A stretch of 64,000 bases of DNA, taken from Circinella minor (Eukaryota > Mucoromycota > Mucoromycetes > Mucorales > Lichtheimiaceae). This document shows positions 51,212 to 62,361 of this stretch, piece by piece. Numbering within the stretch: the stretch's first letter is position 1; every line of letters starts with the position of its first letter. The translations under genes and the position numbers were made by a program. The notes under the pieces are model-generated. The model was not told where the DNA came from. It worked only from the letters and a program-made list of their open reading frames with translations, and made no database searches. The stretch covers positions 124,001-188,000 of the forward strand of contig JAEPRB010000056.1 of the NCBI GenBank assembly GCA_016758965.1, read 5' to 3'.

Positions 51212-51692
51212 GGTTTGGATAACTTCGAAGCAGAAATAAAAAATAGTTTTTTTTTTTTTTAATTCTTAACGTTTAATTAAAACACCGCTTTTAAAGCATC
51301 ATTTAGTATGATTTATTAAGAATTGAGAAAAGGAATCTAATATAAAAATATATTGTGTATTATATGATAATGTACAACAGAAAAAATAATAATATAATAA
51401 TAATAATAATTGGAGGAGATAGAAAGAAAAAGGATTGGTTGGGGTATGATAATGACAATGATGTTGATATGATAACAAACTACAAAATTATATAAAATAA
51501 TAATTAGTTTTCTTGAAAATATTACTAGAAGAGTTGCTTAAAAAGCTTACCTGATGTAATCCAAAATGTTTATACAATGAAAAAAAAAAGATAAAGGGAA
51601 AAGTTTTTTTTTGTGTCTATATGTATATCTACTAATAATAAAAAGAAAGAGAAGTTGGGAGAAAAAAGTATGTGAAGGTATACAGAATAATT
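51212..51692. other. Promoter of the Reb1-like gene and 3' flank of the phosphodiesterase
   Basis: T- and A-run-rich DNA with a short ATA repeat near 51391-51410. No gene is seen. Confidence 0.5.
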
Positions 51693-54600
51693 TCATTGAA
51701 TCGAACAATGACAAAAAGCTGATGTTTCTCTTGGACCACGTCGATGATGTGTCAATTGGGGAGAGTGTATGTCTAAAATTTGAGATGATGATGATGATGT
51801 AGAGGCTGATGCTACTGTAAAATAATCCTTATGGTGTGGTTTACCTGGAGGAGAATGTAAAGTTGATGAGGATAACGAAAGATCATATGGAGTAATACTG
51901 ATATCAGTTTTTGATATCGCATTATCTATAGCTTTTTGTTAAAGAAAAGAATTTACTTGAGAAAAACTGATGATTTCATTGTATATGAATTTATATATCA
52001 GGTTATATAATGAGAACACCAAAGAAAAAAGAAAGATATATAAAAGACTTACCATTATGCTCTTCACTAATTTCCTTCAAGTCATCATCATCATCGTCAT
52101 CATCTTCATCATCAGTACTAGGTTCAGAACGACCTAAACCAGAATCAGAAGGTTGATTGTTTTCCCAAATTTCTATATTTTCATTAATAAAGTCCAAACA
52201 AAATGACATTCCTAAAATAAAAGTAAACATGTAAGTGGTAAATTTGTATGCAAAAAGAAAATAGTCGGAGAGGATGGTTTTATGATACATCATAAAACAT
52301 AAATTCTTATTTTAAAATTTACCTGGTATTACTTTTGCAACTGCTTTATAAAGTTTTAATGCAATGGTTCTTTCAAATGTCAATTGGAATTCACCTAATG
52401 ATACTTTTCCACGATCATTGATAGGTAATACATTTAATCCTAATTCTTTTTCTAAATCTCCTTGACGAGCAAATTCTTCTGCCAAGATTTTTGCCCATTT
52501 TTTAGCTACTGGGAAAGGTCGTGTCTAAAAAAAAAATTCCAGTAATGTATTTGTGTAAATATACATGGTATCCTTGTAACAAGAGAAGAATAGAGAGTGT
52601 GTATATTAAATTATTAATTACATACGCAATTTCCAATATCTGCACATTTGATTAATGCACCACAAATAGTTAATCGTTCTTGATCTTTTTCACTTTCATT
52701 ATTTAAATCAATATCATGATTATGCCAATGGTCCGCTTGTTTTTCTATCCGTTGCACATAATCATCATGCATTCCCATATCTGTTGCTAAGATACAATGA
52801 ACAACCATTTTTCGAAACCCTATAAATTATATTCCATTTAATTAATCTCTAAGAGAAACATAAATCCATAGAGAGCAGAGAGCCAGAGAAATTTTACTTA
52901 CATTTCCAATCTGGATTATGTTTTACGTATGTCAATTTACTAAAACAACTTTTACGTAATAAATGGAAAAATGCCATGGAATGATAACTTTCTAATACCG
53001 ATCGATCATTATATAAAACTGCTAAAGGTGTTTCCGATTGAATCTATTAAAAATAGAATTATTATTATTAGAAACTCCTTTACCTTGCTATTGTTACTTT
53101 ATTAGTATACTCATTTAAAAAAGGAAATACTTTATTACCATAAACATATTGGTTACACCCGGATGACCCACATCATGACCAATACTAGCCATAAGAAGAG
53201 CAAGAATATCTATAGGTCGTAATAATTCTTTACAACGTTTTTGATAACTTTCTTGTTCCTTTGTTAAAGTTGTTTGTGAATATCCTACATCAACTCCTCC
53301 ACATCCTGATCCTTGAGTTTTTAAAAATGGAGTAAAAGTTGATCTATCCATGGGTTCTAATACACCCATTTGACAAAGAAAATAATAAGTGGATTGTAAT
53401 ACATCCACAGCATGTCGAAAGTTATGATATGGATTATTATTATGATATGAGTTATAAATGTCAAATGCAAAATTAAACATTTCATCTATATAAAGATAAT
53501 ATTAGCCACGTTTTATTTTTTGTCAAACATGAACATAAAAGGAAAAGAAAAAAAAAGAAGGTTTACCATCGGAAACACGAAATTCGGCAAGATCGGGATG
53601 TTCCAAAGCTTGATTCAATATTAAACATACGAAGTGTACTAATTCCTTGACTTCCATATCCAATGGTAAAAAATCCCAATTACATATACTTGTTTGAAGA
53701 AATTTGATTTTATCACTAATATCATTATTATTTTTATAATAAAACGAGTGAGCACTTGAAATAAAAGATGAATATAATAATTCATCACTCTTATTATTAT
53801 GATTATGATTATTATTACTATTATCATTCATGCACCTTTTTATGGATGCCATAGATGACCTTCGACTTGAACTTTTTGGTGGTGCATAATAATCAAATAT
53901 CGTCTTTTGTAACCTAAAATAAATAGATTATTTGATGAGAAATAACATGTATAAAATTACTACCATCTATTACTTTTAACAATAATAATTTACCAATTTT
54001 CTTTCATAAAAACACTTTTTAATCGATCTTCAAAAAAGGGCCAGACTTTTCCTTTTTCTTCTTGAGGCGGAGACGAAGATGTAACATACAGGGATGATGG
54101 ATCTATATCTATCCGAGTATTATTGTTACTATTACTATTATTGATCCGGTACCGATAGACATTCTAAAATAGAAAAACAAAATTGGGTATCAAACATGTC
54201 AGTCTTGCGAAAAAAATTTAAAGGGCAAGGAGAGTAGGAAAAGGGAGAAAAGAAATAAAAAGGTCCGTGGTTACCAAAAATAACGTTTTAATGACTTGAG
54301 CTTTTAAAGGTTTAACGATATAATCTGCTGCACCATGACATAGACAATCAAGCATAAACTCAGGATCTTCCCTGCAGGAGCATACTAAAATAATGAATTT
54401 AAAATTTTCGTTAATTATAGTTATTATTCTTTTTTTTTTTACTTTCCAACCCAACAACTATTCACAAGTTGGTCAGGTCATGTTTTAAGATGAAGCGGAG
54501 AAGAGTAAAGGTTGGGGGTTTGCGTGATATAATATATAAAAGATGCTTTTGCTATTTTGATTTACCGATAGGTATCGTATCATGTAAACTGCCTTGATTT

Positions 54601-54981
54601 AATTCTTTAGTAATTGATTTGATCAAATCAAGACATTCTTTTGAATGAATTCCCCGGTCTGCAATATTTTCGTCTACATCAATAAGAACTAAAGTAGGTT
54701 GTTTTTGTTTTTTATATTTTTGTTCTGTATGTAATGTCATTAATGCGTCATAACTACTTGATACAACCTCCACTATATATTTGTATAAATCATGAGATTT
54801 TTTTTTTTGGGGGGGGGAAGAAGGAAAGGTTAGGATAGTGATCATTATTATTATATATTATTATCACAATTCTTTTCTTACCATGATCATAAAGTGACTG
54901 TAACATGGATAACGTTGCATCTTTATGTTGTGGTGTGACGCAGCTTTCCACAAGTATTATGGAGCACTGACTTGGATTCAT
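51693..54981 (-). CDS. RegA-like cAMP phosphodiesterase with N-terminal response-regulator receiver domain
   Basis: Twelve exons, 54981-54882, 54772-54566, 54384-54275, 54163-53994, 53913-53567, 53485-53139, 53043-52902, 52819-52626, 52524-52323, 52211-52053, 51931-51845 and 51814-51693, encode 728 aa. Residues about 6-140 form a receiver fold: SIILVES strand 1, TLVLID strand 3 with candidate phospho-Asp65, Ser105 in VCS, and Lys127 in DYIVKPLK. A Ser/Asn-rich linker follows, then a class I phosphodiesterase domain: HNNNPYHNFRH (326-336), GHDVGHPG (414-421), ILATDM and KCADIGN (Asp535). These are the paired metal ligands of cyclic-nucleotide hydrolysis. The end is acidic and Ser-rich. The layout matches Dictyostelium RegA, a phosphorelay-controlled cAMP phosphodiesterase. 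Upstream of the chosen ATG the frame stays open through hydrophobic codons, so a longer N-terminus is possible; exon 11 could also start 6 nt later. Confidence 0.87.
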
Positions 54982-57900
54982 CAATGATAATTCGGACAAT
55001 ATAAAAAAAACTACTACTATGCATATTGTGGAGTATAAAAAAAGAAGAAAAAAGTTTGATGTCACCCATTCAATGTCATAAAGAAAAAATAGTTGAATGA
55101 TCATTGAAAATAAAAATGAACCAAACGGAAAGAATATATACATGTAAGAAAACTCCCATTAGTAAAAAAAAAGAAAAAAGAAATGAACACAAGTTAAAAG
55201 TCGTTTATGAGAATAAAGAAGAGTGAGTTATATAATACACTCTTTTTTTTTTGAAATTCACCTGAATTTTTTGTCACTCAATTGTACGTAATTCCTTTTT
55301 TTTTTGTATATATTGAAAAAGAAAAGTGTCGAGTTATATAAGTTAAAAAGAAAAAGACAAAGAAAAAAAAAGAAAAAGGCGTTTATTGTTATAATAAAAT
55401 AAAAATCAAGCGAAACAAGACCAACGGCCGTTCAATTAATTGTAAACAGGATCCGCAATAAGCTTTATTTTTTTTTGACAAAGAGGAAAAAAAAAGGGTT
55501 TGTTGTGTAATCCCTCTAAACCATATGCGGAGAACTAAAAAAATAGCCACGCGAGCATAATAGCCAGGATCTATTTCCCTAGAATCTTTCCGGGTTTGTT
55601 CAATTTTGCTTTCCTATATTGTGTTACTATAGCGCCGTATTTTTGATTGCTCAATGGGAAATATAGTGGGTACATTACTCGTATCCAACAACCATTTTCC
55701 CGTAACGATTCACGGCTGGATTATTTTTTAATTTGCGTGCGCCGTAAATTTATGTTTGTGCTTGATTATTTTCAACCTTGCGGAAATCCTCGAAGTATAT
55801 TAGTACTATAAGTTGAAAACAATCAAGCATAAACATAAAATTACGGCACATGCAAATTAAAAAAATAATCCAGCCGTGAATCGTAAGAAAAAAAAAGCAA
55901 TATAGTAAAGAGTAGTACTTGCTATGTTACTGATTTTCTGATTTGGGACCGAAGAAAAAAAATTTTAGGTATTATTTCTAATTTATATACCTATTGGTTG
56001 TCTATGTCTATGTATGTATGATGTTTTTTTAAATAATAAAATAAAATAAGCACAGTTGGTAACCAATCAGTTTATGATAACATCTTTAAGAAAATGTTAG
56101 GATAAACTCAAACAATACTATATACTTTGTTTTTAAAGTCACTTATTTTATTATCATATTGAATTATAATATAAAAAGGGTTTACATGGTTGTAAATATA
56201 TAAAAGAGTTATTGAAAAATTGCTGTAAGGAATTAAATCATTGTTTGCTACTTACAACACTTTATTTATAAACAAAGAAAGTTATTTGAAGCTTTCCCTT
56301 CTCATTTCGACACCGCCCCCATAGTTTTATAAAAGAAAAAAAGATGCTTTTTGTATTGCCACTAAGTAAGTTTTTGATACTTTATTATTGTTACTGCTCA
56401 TTAATAAGAAGAAAATGGTTATATAACAAGCGACTGAATGAAAATATGTATTTATATCCGTCAAATCAAATAAATCGATGTCTTTCAACAGTAAATCCTA
56501 CAATTTCATTCTGATCTTCAAATATTTCCACAACATATTCTTTATTAAGTGAATCATAAAAATACCTTATAGAACATTTGTGTATCCTGTACTTGTCGAG
56601 ATTTTTTACTTGCACCGATGTGTTTATGATTACCAATGGTGAAATGAATCATTTTATTTTTTTGCTGTCATGGAAACGAAGTGGTGTAAAATCGAGGAGT
56701 CATTGATGATAATTTTAATTATTTGTGAAATATTTTTAGATAGCGTACTCAAGTGACCCGAACTTTACATTCAAAGGTTGTTTTTGTTTGTCCTGTTTAT
56801 AGCCATTTAGTGTCCCTAGCATCATCATCTTTTTCGTTGTCATATTTATATTTAGTATTAGAATTAGAGGCTGATTCAAATTGTAACCATACATCGTAGC
56901 GTTATAACGCTTATTCTTGTTGTAAAAGATGTTTGCTTGAGTAGAAATAAGTAAATGGGGTTTTATATATCATGAAATATATATAGTAGAAACGATAGTT
57001 ACGTAGCTATTATTTTAAGAAGCTACTTATTTTTGCATGCCGTTGAACACTAATAATCAGAAACGTGGAGCCTCACCCTACCCCTATTAATATAAAATAT
57101 TCCTCTTGCTGTCGTGGGTTAAGATTTCAAGATTTTCGGAGCAATCACCACCTCGGATGATGATCCTTTAATACTCAACTAACTAAAAAAAATTTCTTGA
57201 TACTTTAACAATTTGGAAATTAATTCATTTTGAACGTTATAGTTGGTGCCGCTGTAATCGTATCTCACTCTCTGGACAAGTCAACGAATTCTACCAAATA
57301 TATTCTTGACAATAATTACTTTAATATATAGCAAAACCAATATCATGACATATTGTAATTTCAAAACAGTTAAAAAAAACCTGTTACATATTGGATTTGT
57401 TGAAGAGATGAATCGCTTTAAAACATTGAACAATTACTTTTTTAATTTATGAAAAAAATAGATTTTTTTTAATTATTTTTTTGATTAATAAAATATCAAT
57501 ATTGAAACGAGACACATTCATGGGTTCTTTATAATATCCAATTCTATTATTATTGGTGTTATATAATATAGTACATAAGTATAGAATATCGAAATAAATA
57601 GTATCACTAGCCATATTATAATAGTTATGACGTAATAAGAAAAAAAATTGTAATCCTTTCAGTTCTTAAAAAGTGTTTGATATAAATCTGGTTATTATTG
57701 TATCTTTCTACTACTACTACCTATCAAGTTAAATTCTTTTAATTACCTACGTATTTAATCTTGGTCAAAAGCAAAAAATAAATGGATAGCTGTATTGTTG
57801 TGTATTCATTACGTGCAGAATGAGATGTATGATCTCTTTGAAACCATATTTTTTTTTATCCGATGAAAAAAAAAAGTCAATTGTAATCAATTATAACAAT

Positions 57901-59242
57901 TCGATATTTGTTGCTTTTTATGTTTACCCGAAAAATCCCTCCATGATAAAAATATATGCTTTTTTTTTTGTAAAAATGATCGCTCCTATGTCAAGAGTAA
58001 TCATCTCTTATTATTCTTTAATGTTTATTATTCATTTTTTTTACATTGAATGTTTATGATTTTTTTTTGGATAGATGCCATTCTGGCGTAATTTATTTTC
58101 CTTTCATAAAAGGTGGTAAACGGATAGGTTATCGGCTTGATTTTATCCATTAATTTTTTTTTTATCCATTACCGAAAAAAAAAAATAGAATTGTAACCAT
58201 GGAAACAGAGCTTTAGTATTCCGGTTCAGTGCTTCTCAAAAAGTTTGTGAAGCAACAAAAAAAAAATGAAAATTTTGGTATAAAATTAAAAATTACAGCA
58301 GCTGTTTATATTACTCACTACTACTTTTCAAAATATTGTAAAAGATATTTGAATATAAAACCGCCATTTAATTTTTTTTTCGGAAAGAGGGCCGTAAAAG
58401 GATCACACTAACTTGGTCTGAACGTTTCTCTGTCTTCTTTGAATTTTTGAATTGGATAAATGGGATCTCGGTTTTTTTTTTAGGTAAATTTTTCCGTTAA
58501 TTCATAACGCGCCCATGGTTTCAATTTTATTATAAAAAAAAAAGTATAGCCGTATAGTCTATTATACAGTATATAATAGCCGTAGATAGTAAAGAGGGAA
58601 GGAGCCTATAGTTTTATTAGAAAGCGCGCACGAAATTTGGTTCTTGATTTCACAAAAGTAAAAATGTATATGTATATTTCATGTGAATAGTTTAATCAAG
58701 AATAATTCACGTGTATTTATGAGTTTTTTTTTTTTAAAAAAAACGAATTATACTTTTTTTTTTGTTTCCATGCTGTGTAAAATAAGTTTACAGTTACTCA
58801 ATAAACAAATATTGGGGGTAAAAAAAATGTATCTGAAAATTTTGCTTTTTTCAATTCAATTCTTTTAATCATTTAAAATATAAAGTAGAGCTGATTCATG
58901 ACTATTTATTTACCAATTATATTAAAAAAAAAAAGAAAAAAAAGGCAAAAAATATGAGAGAAAAAAAGAGAGAGAGGGAGAGAGAAATAGAAAAGATAAA
59001 GAAGATGTTATATGATTATATACAAACTCCAAGTCGTCCATTTTTCAAATTAAAGATTAATGATAGGTTACACCAAGAAATATGTACGGACATAGATACC
59101 GATTTTGATATAAACGGTACAATATTTCAGCCGTCAAGGGCTTCTTGTTTATATTTTTTTTTTTTCTAATCAATTTTTTTTAATTGTCCTTCTTCTTCTT
59201 TTTCTTTCATTTAATTAATTTTTTTTTTAATTTTTTTTCCCA
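54982..59242. other. Gene-free divergent region of 4.3 kb
   Basis: This lies between the starts of the phosphodiesterase (minus) and the elongase (plus). Promoters are expected at both ends. In the middle I see a long inverted repeat at 55705-55884 and otherwise AT-rich DNA with no protein-like frame and no RNA gene. The last 300 bp before the elongase are A/G- and then T-rich, with short upstream frames. Confidence 0.5.
55705..55884. repeat. Long inverted repeat (hairpin), arms about 72 bp, loop about 35 bp
   Basis: The left arm, 55705-55776, is matched by the reverse complement of 55812-55884. I see one extra T in the right arm's A/T run and about five substitutions, mostly G/A or C/T pairs. 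The 35-bp spacer is unrelated. The element could be a fold-back or miniature inverted-repeat transposon, or a hairpin transcribed into small RNA. I see no clear target-site duplication next to it. Confidence 0.9.
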
Positions 59243-60744
59243 ATGTCTGCTATCGAATTTACTGTCGATAGACCTTTTGGTATCTATCTTTGGGATTATT
59301 TTGACCAAGCCTATACGGCTGTTATGGGCAAGTCTGCAAATGACTTTGTCTTTGTTGAAGGCGAAACCCCTTTCTCCACTATTCCTGAAGGTAAATAATT
59401 GGAAACCTGTTTTTTTATTGTATATACCTTGTTTGTATATATATATACAAATCATATTAACCATATCAACCTAATTATAGTGGTTGTGGGCTGTTTCACT
59501 TATCTTATGGTGATTTTTGGTGGACGATATATTTTACGCGAAGCTTCTGCTGTTCATCCCAAATTCATTTTCCAAATTCATAATTTGTTATTGACTTTGG
59601 TCTCTCTTGCCATTTTATTGTTGCTCGTTGAACAATTGGTACCTCAATTGTATCGTCATGGTTTATATTGGACTATTTGTTCCTATGACGCATGGACTCC
59701 AAAGCACGAGCTTTTATACTACTTGAATTATCTTGTCAAATATTGGGAATTGGCTGATACCGTGTTTTTAGTATTAAAGAAGAAGAAGTTGGGTAAAGTA
59801 TTTTATTTTTTATTATTTTTTACTGGATTTTTATTTGTTATTAGTGGAGGATCTGGGGAAAAAATCAAGATAATATAATTTATTTCAAGTGGTTTAAAGA
59901 TAAACGAAGGAGAAGAAAGATAAAAAAATAAAGTGGCTTGTTTATTGATTTTGGGGGGAGGATCATCCATGTATGATAACATATATAAATATGCATATAT
60001 ACGGATCGAATAGTTGGATTTGGATAAAAGGAAACATAGTAATAGTGAGGAGGGAAAAATAGAAAAATGATTGTCAAAAGCAATATAATTAACCTTTTTT
60101 TTATATTATATGATAAACGAATAGAATTCTTGCACGTCTTCCATCACAGTATGACCATGGTTCTTTGCTATACTCAGCTTGTTGGTCGTACCACTGTAGT
60201 AAGTTTATAAACGATTCAAAAAGGGCGGGACAAGCAAGGGAAAAGAAGAAGGGGGTTTAATTAAGGGAGATAATTTATTTTCGTGTAAGACAAGTGTGTG
60301 TGGGTAATTAATCATAAGTTATAAACTTTTTTTTCTTTCAAACAATAATAATAACTATAGTCCTGGGTTCCAATTGTATTGAACTTGACTGTTCACGTTG
60401 CTATGTATTATTATTACTTCCGTACTGCTTCTGGTGCTAAGATTTGGTGGAAACGTTATTTAACTACTATGCAGATCACTCAATTTATTATTGATTTGTT
60501 TGCTGTTTATGGATGTACTTATACTTTTTATGCTAATAAGTATGCTCCTCATTTACCCAACTTTGGCTCATGCTCTGGTGGTGAAGGTGCTGCATGGTTT
60601 GGTTGTGCTATTTTGTCTTCTTATTTGGTTCTTTTTATTAACTTTTACCGTATGACTTATAAGTCAAAGAAGACCTCTGCTGTACCTGCATCTACCAAGG
60701 GTGCTACAACCAATGGCAGTGTCAAAAAGAGCAAAAAGATTTAG
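59243..60744 (+). CDS. ELO-family very-long-chain fatty acid elongase (3-ketoacyl-CoA synthase)
   Basis: Exons 59243-59390, 59481-59792, 60125-60198 and 60361-60744 encode 305 aa. The family's catalytic histidine box HVFHH is at 157-161, preceded by KYWELADTVFLVLKKK and followed by SWVPIVLNLTVHVAMYYYYF, both hallmark ELO blocks. Several hydrophobic helices span the protein, and the tail is Lys-rich (KKSKKI), consistent with endoplasmic reticulum retention. The enzyme condenses malonyl-CoA with an acyl-CoA in fatty-acid elongation. Chain-length class (Elo1-, Elo2- or Elo3-like, or polyunsaturated) cannot be fixed by eye. The exon 3 donor is taken as GTA|GTAAGT, which restores the expected TVSWVP sequence. 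Confidence 0.93.
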
Positions 60745-61071
60745 ATTTCTTGTGTTTTTTTTTTAAGATAAATTATTAGTATTATTTTCTTTTTTTCTCG
60801 TTTTTGCATACCTCTTGTTTTTTCTTTATGAATCCATCCTTTATTACTTCTCTCCATCTTTAACTCTTTCTCTTTTTCTCTCACATATATACAAAAAAGT
60901 TCATTTTTTTGCTCTTCTTTTCGTTCTAACTCCCTTTTCAACTCTTGTTTAATATAACAGCATTATCATGCAATCTAATTTTATATATACACACTCACAC
61001 AATACGTAATGCATCAATATCTAATAAATTAGCATTTCCATATTACATTATTATGTTTGTTATTATGATAT
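60745..61071. other. Convergent 3' flanks
   Basis: T/C-rich 3' regions of the elongase and the Pof1-like gene. No gene is seen. Confidence 0.55.
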
Positions 61072-61945
61072 TTATTCCAAATATAAACCTTGATTACGAA
61101 TATACTTTGCAACATCTCTATCAACCATCGTTTCCAATTCTTCTTCTTTAGCAGCAGCGGTAACACCAGTAGTAGATCTAGTATTGGATATAATGGAACG
61201 TACCAAACTACTAGATATAGTTTCTAATTTTGGATCGTTTAATACAATTCTTGTAATTTTCCCATCCTTATTAACCCAATCTTCTTTATGTTTTTGCCAA
61301 AATTCATCCATATCACCATATCCATCACGATCTACACAGACTAATGTTGAATGTTGAAAAAAAGGATGTAAAGCTTCTTGAACAGACATTGGATGATAAT
61401 ATTTTGGATCCAATAATCGTATTAAAGTATCATATCCTAAAATAAAACAAAATCTTGTCGTAGTTGTCACGTTATTTTTATTGGAAAAGGTATTTAAAAG
61501 TTCAGTTGCCTTGTCAACAAAACGACCACTTGTAGTAACACCTACAGCGGTAGGTAACGGTTGTTTCTTGGCCAATAAAGTCATCATGTCTAATCGTTGA
61601 GAAGGCGATGCACCTGAAATTTCCTTATCGACATTTTTGGTTGTAAATAAAAATAAACAATGAGTAAATGTTGAAGGTGGGAAATAGTCCAAAGTAACTT
61701 GAACAAGTGCCATATGAGCTAATGTGGGTGGATTAAATGATGAATCGAGAACAATAATGTTGTCATTGTTTGTTTGTGGCCAAGTTTCTGGTTGATATAT
61801 TAATTCACTTTAGAAACAAAAAGAATAAAAAAAAATCGTTGTATTTTTTTTAATATGCAATTTATATATAAATAGAATAGAAATATATAGCAATTTATAA
61901 ATAACAAAAAATAATAATAATAGAAAATTTCTAATACATCATCAT
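61072..61945 (-). CDS. Pof1-type nicotinamide mononucleotide adenylyltransferase-like protein
   Basis: Exon 1 is 61945-61938 (8 nt) and exon 2 is 61807-61072, giving 247 aa, close to yeast Pof1. The nucleotidyltransferase signature is clear: IIVLDSSFNPPTLAHMAL near residues 18-35 (the SFNPPTxAH form of GxFxPxHxGH), FCFILGYDTLIRLLDPKYY, and ISSSLVRS in place of the usual ISSTxIR. Such enzymes join an adenylyl group to nicotinamide mononucleotide to make NAD. Yeast Pof1 is also linked to filamentation and protein quality control; that link is family knowledge, not visible here. The start is inferred: the tandem ATGATG in the short first exon is the only one that enters the required phase through a GTATTA donor and the TCTAAAG acceptor. 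Confidence 0.78.
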
Positions 61946-62361
61946 GGAAAGCGAATAAGGAACGTGAACCAAAAGTTAAACGTTGTAATGATTTATATAT
62001 ATTACGAAAAGATGATGAAGAGAGGGAGAAAAAAATGTGGAGAACGAAAAAAAAATGGGAAAAACGTTATATCAAAGAACAAGTTGAATTAATTTTTCCC
62101 CCTTCATTCAGATAGAAAAAAAAATGTTGTTGACTGTTGTTATAATAATAATAATTTGCTATATATTGCTTGTGAAAAAAAAATTGCATGATTTGTTTAA
62201 GATGTTATTTGAAAAAGAAACAAGGAGGAGATAGTAAAGTGAGAAAGAAATAAAGAGGGAAAATAAAAAAAAAAAATGGGAATATTGGGAGAGAGTTTGT
62301 GTGAGAAGAGAATGTTTGTTGATTTTGTTTTTTTTTAATAAAATGAAAAAAAATAGTACAG
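61946..62361. other. Intergenic, promoter of the Pof1-like gene and 3' flank of the membrane protein
   Basis: About 400 bp of A/G-rich and T-rich DNA. No further gene is seen. Confidence 0.45.

Noticed and set aside
58954..59169. 71-aa frame just before the elongase
   Set aside because: Its start is a GA-repeat (REKKRERER) and its end a T-run; it lies in the likely leader of the elongase and has no protein-like core.
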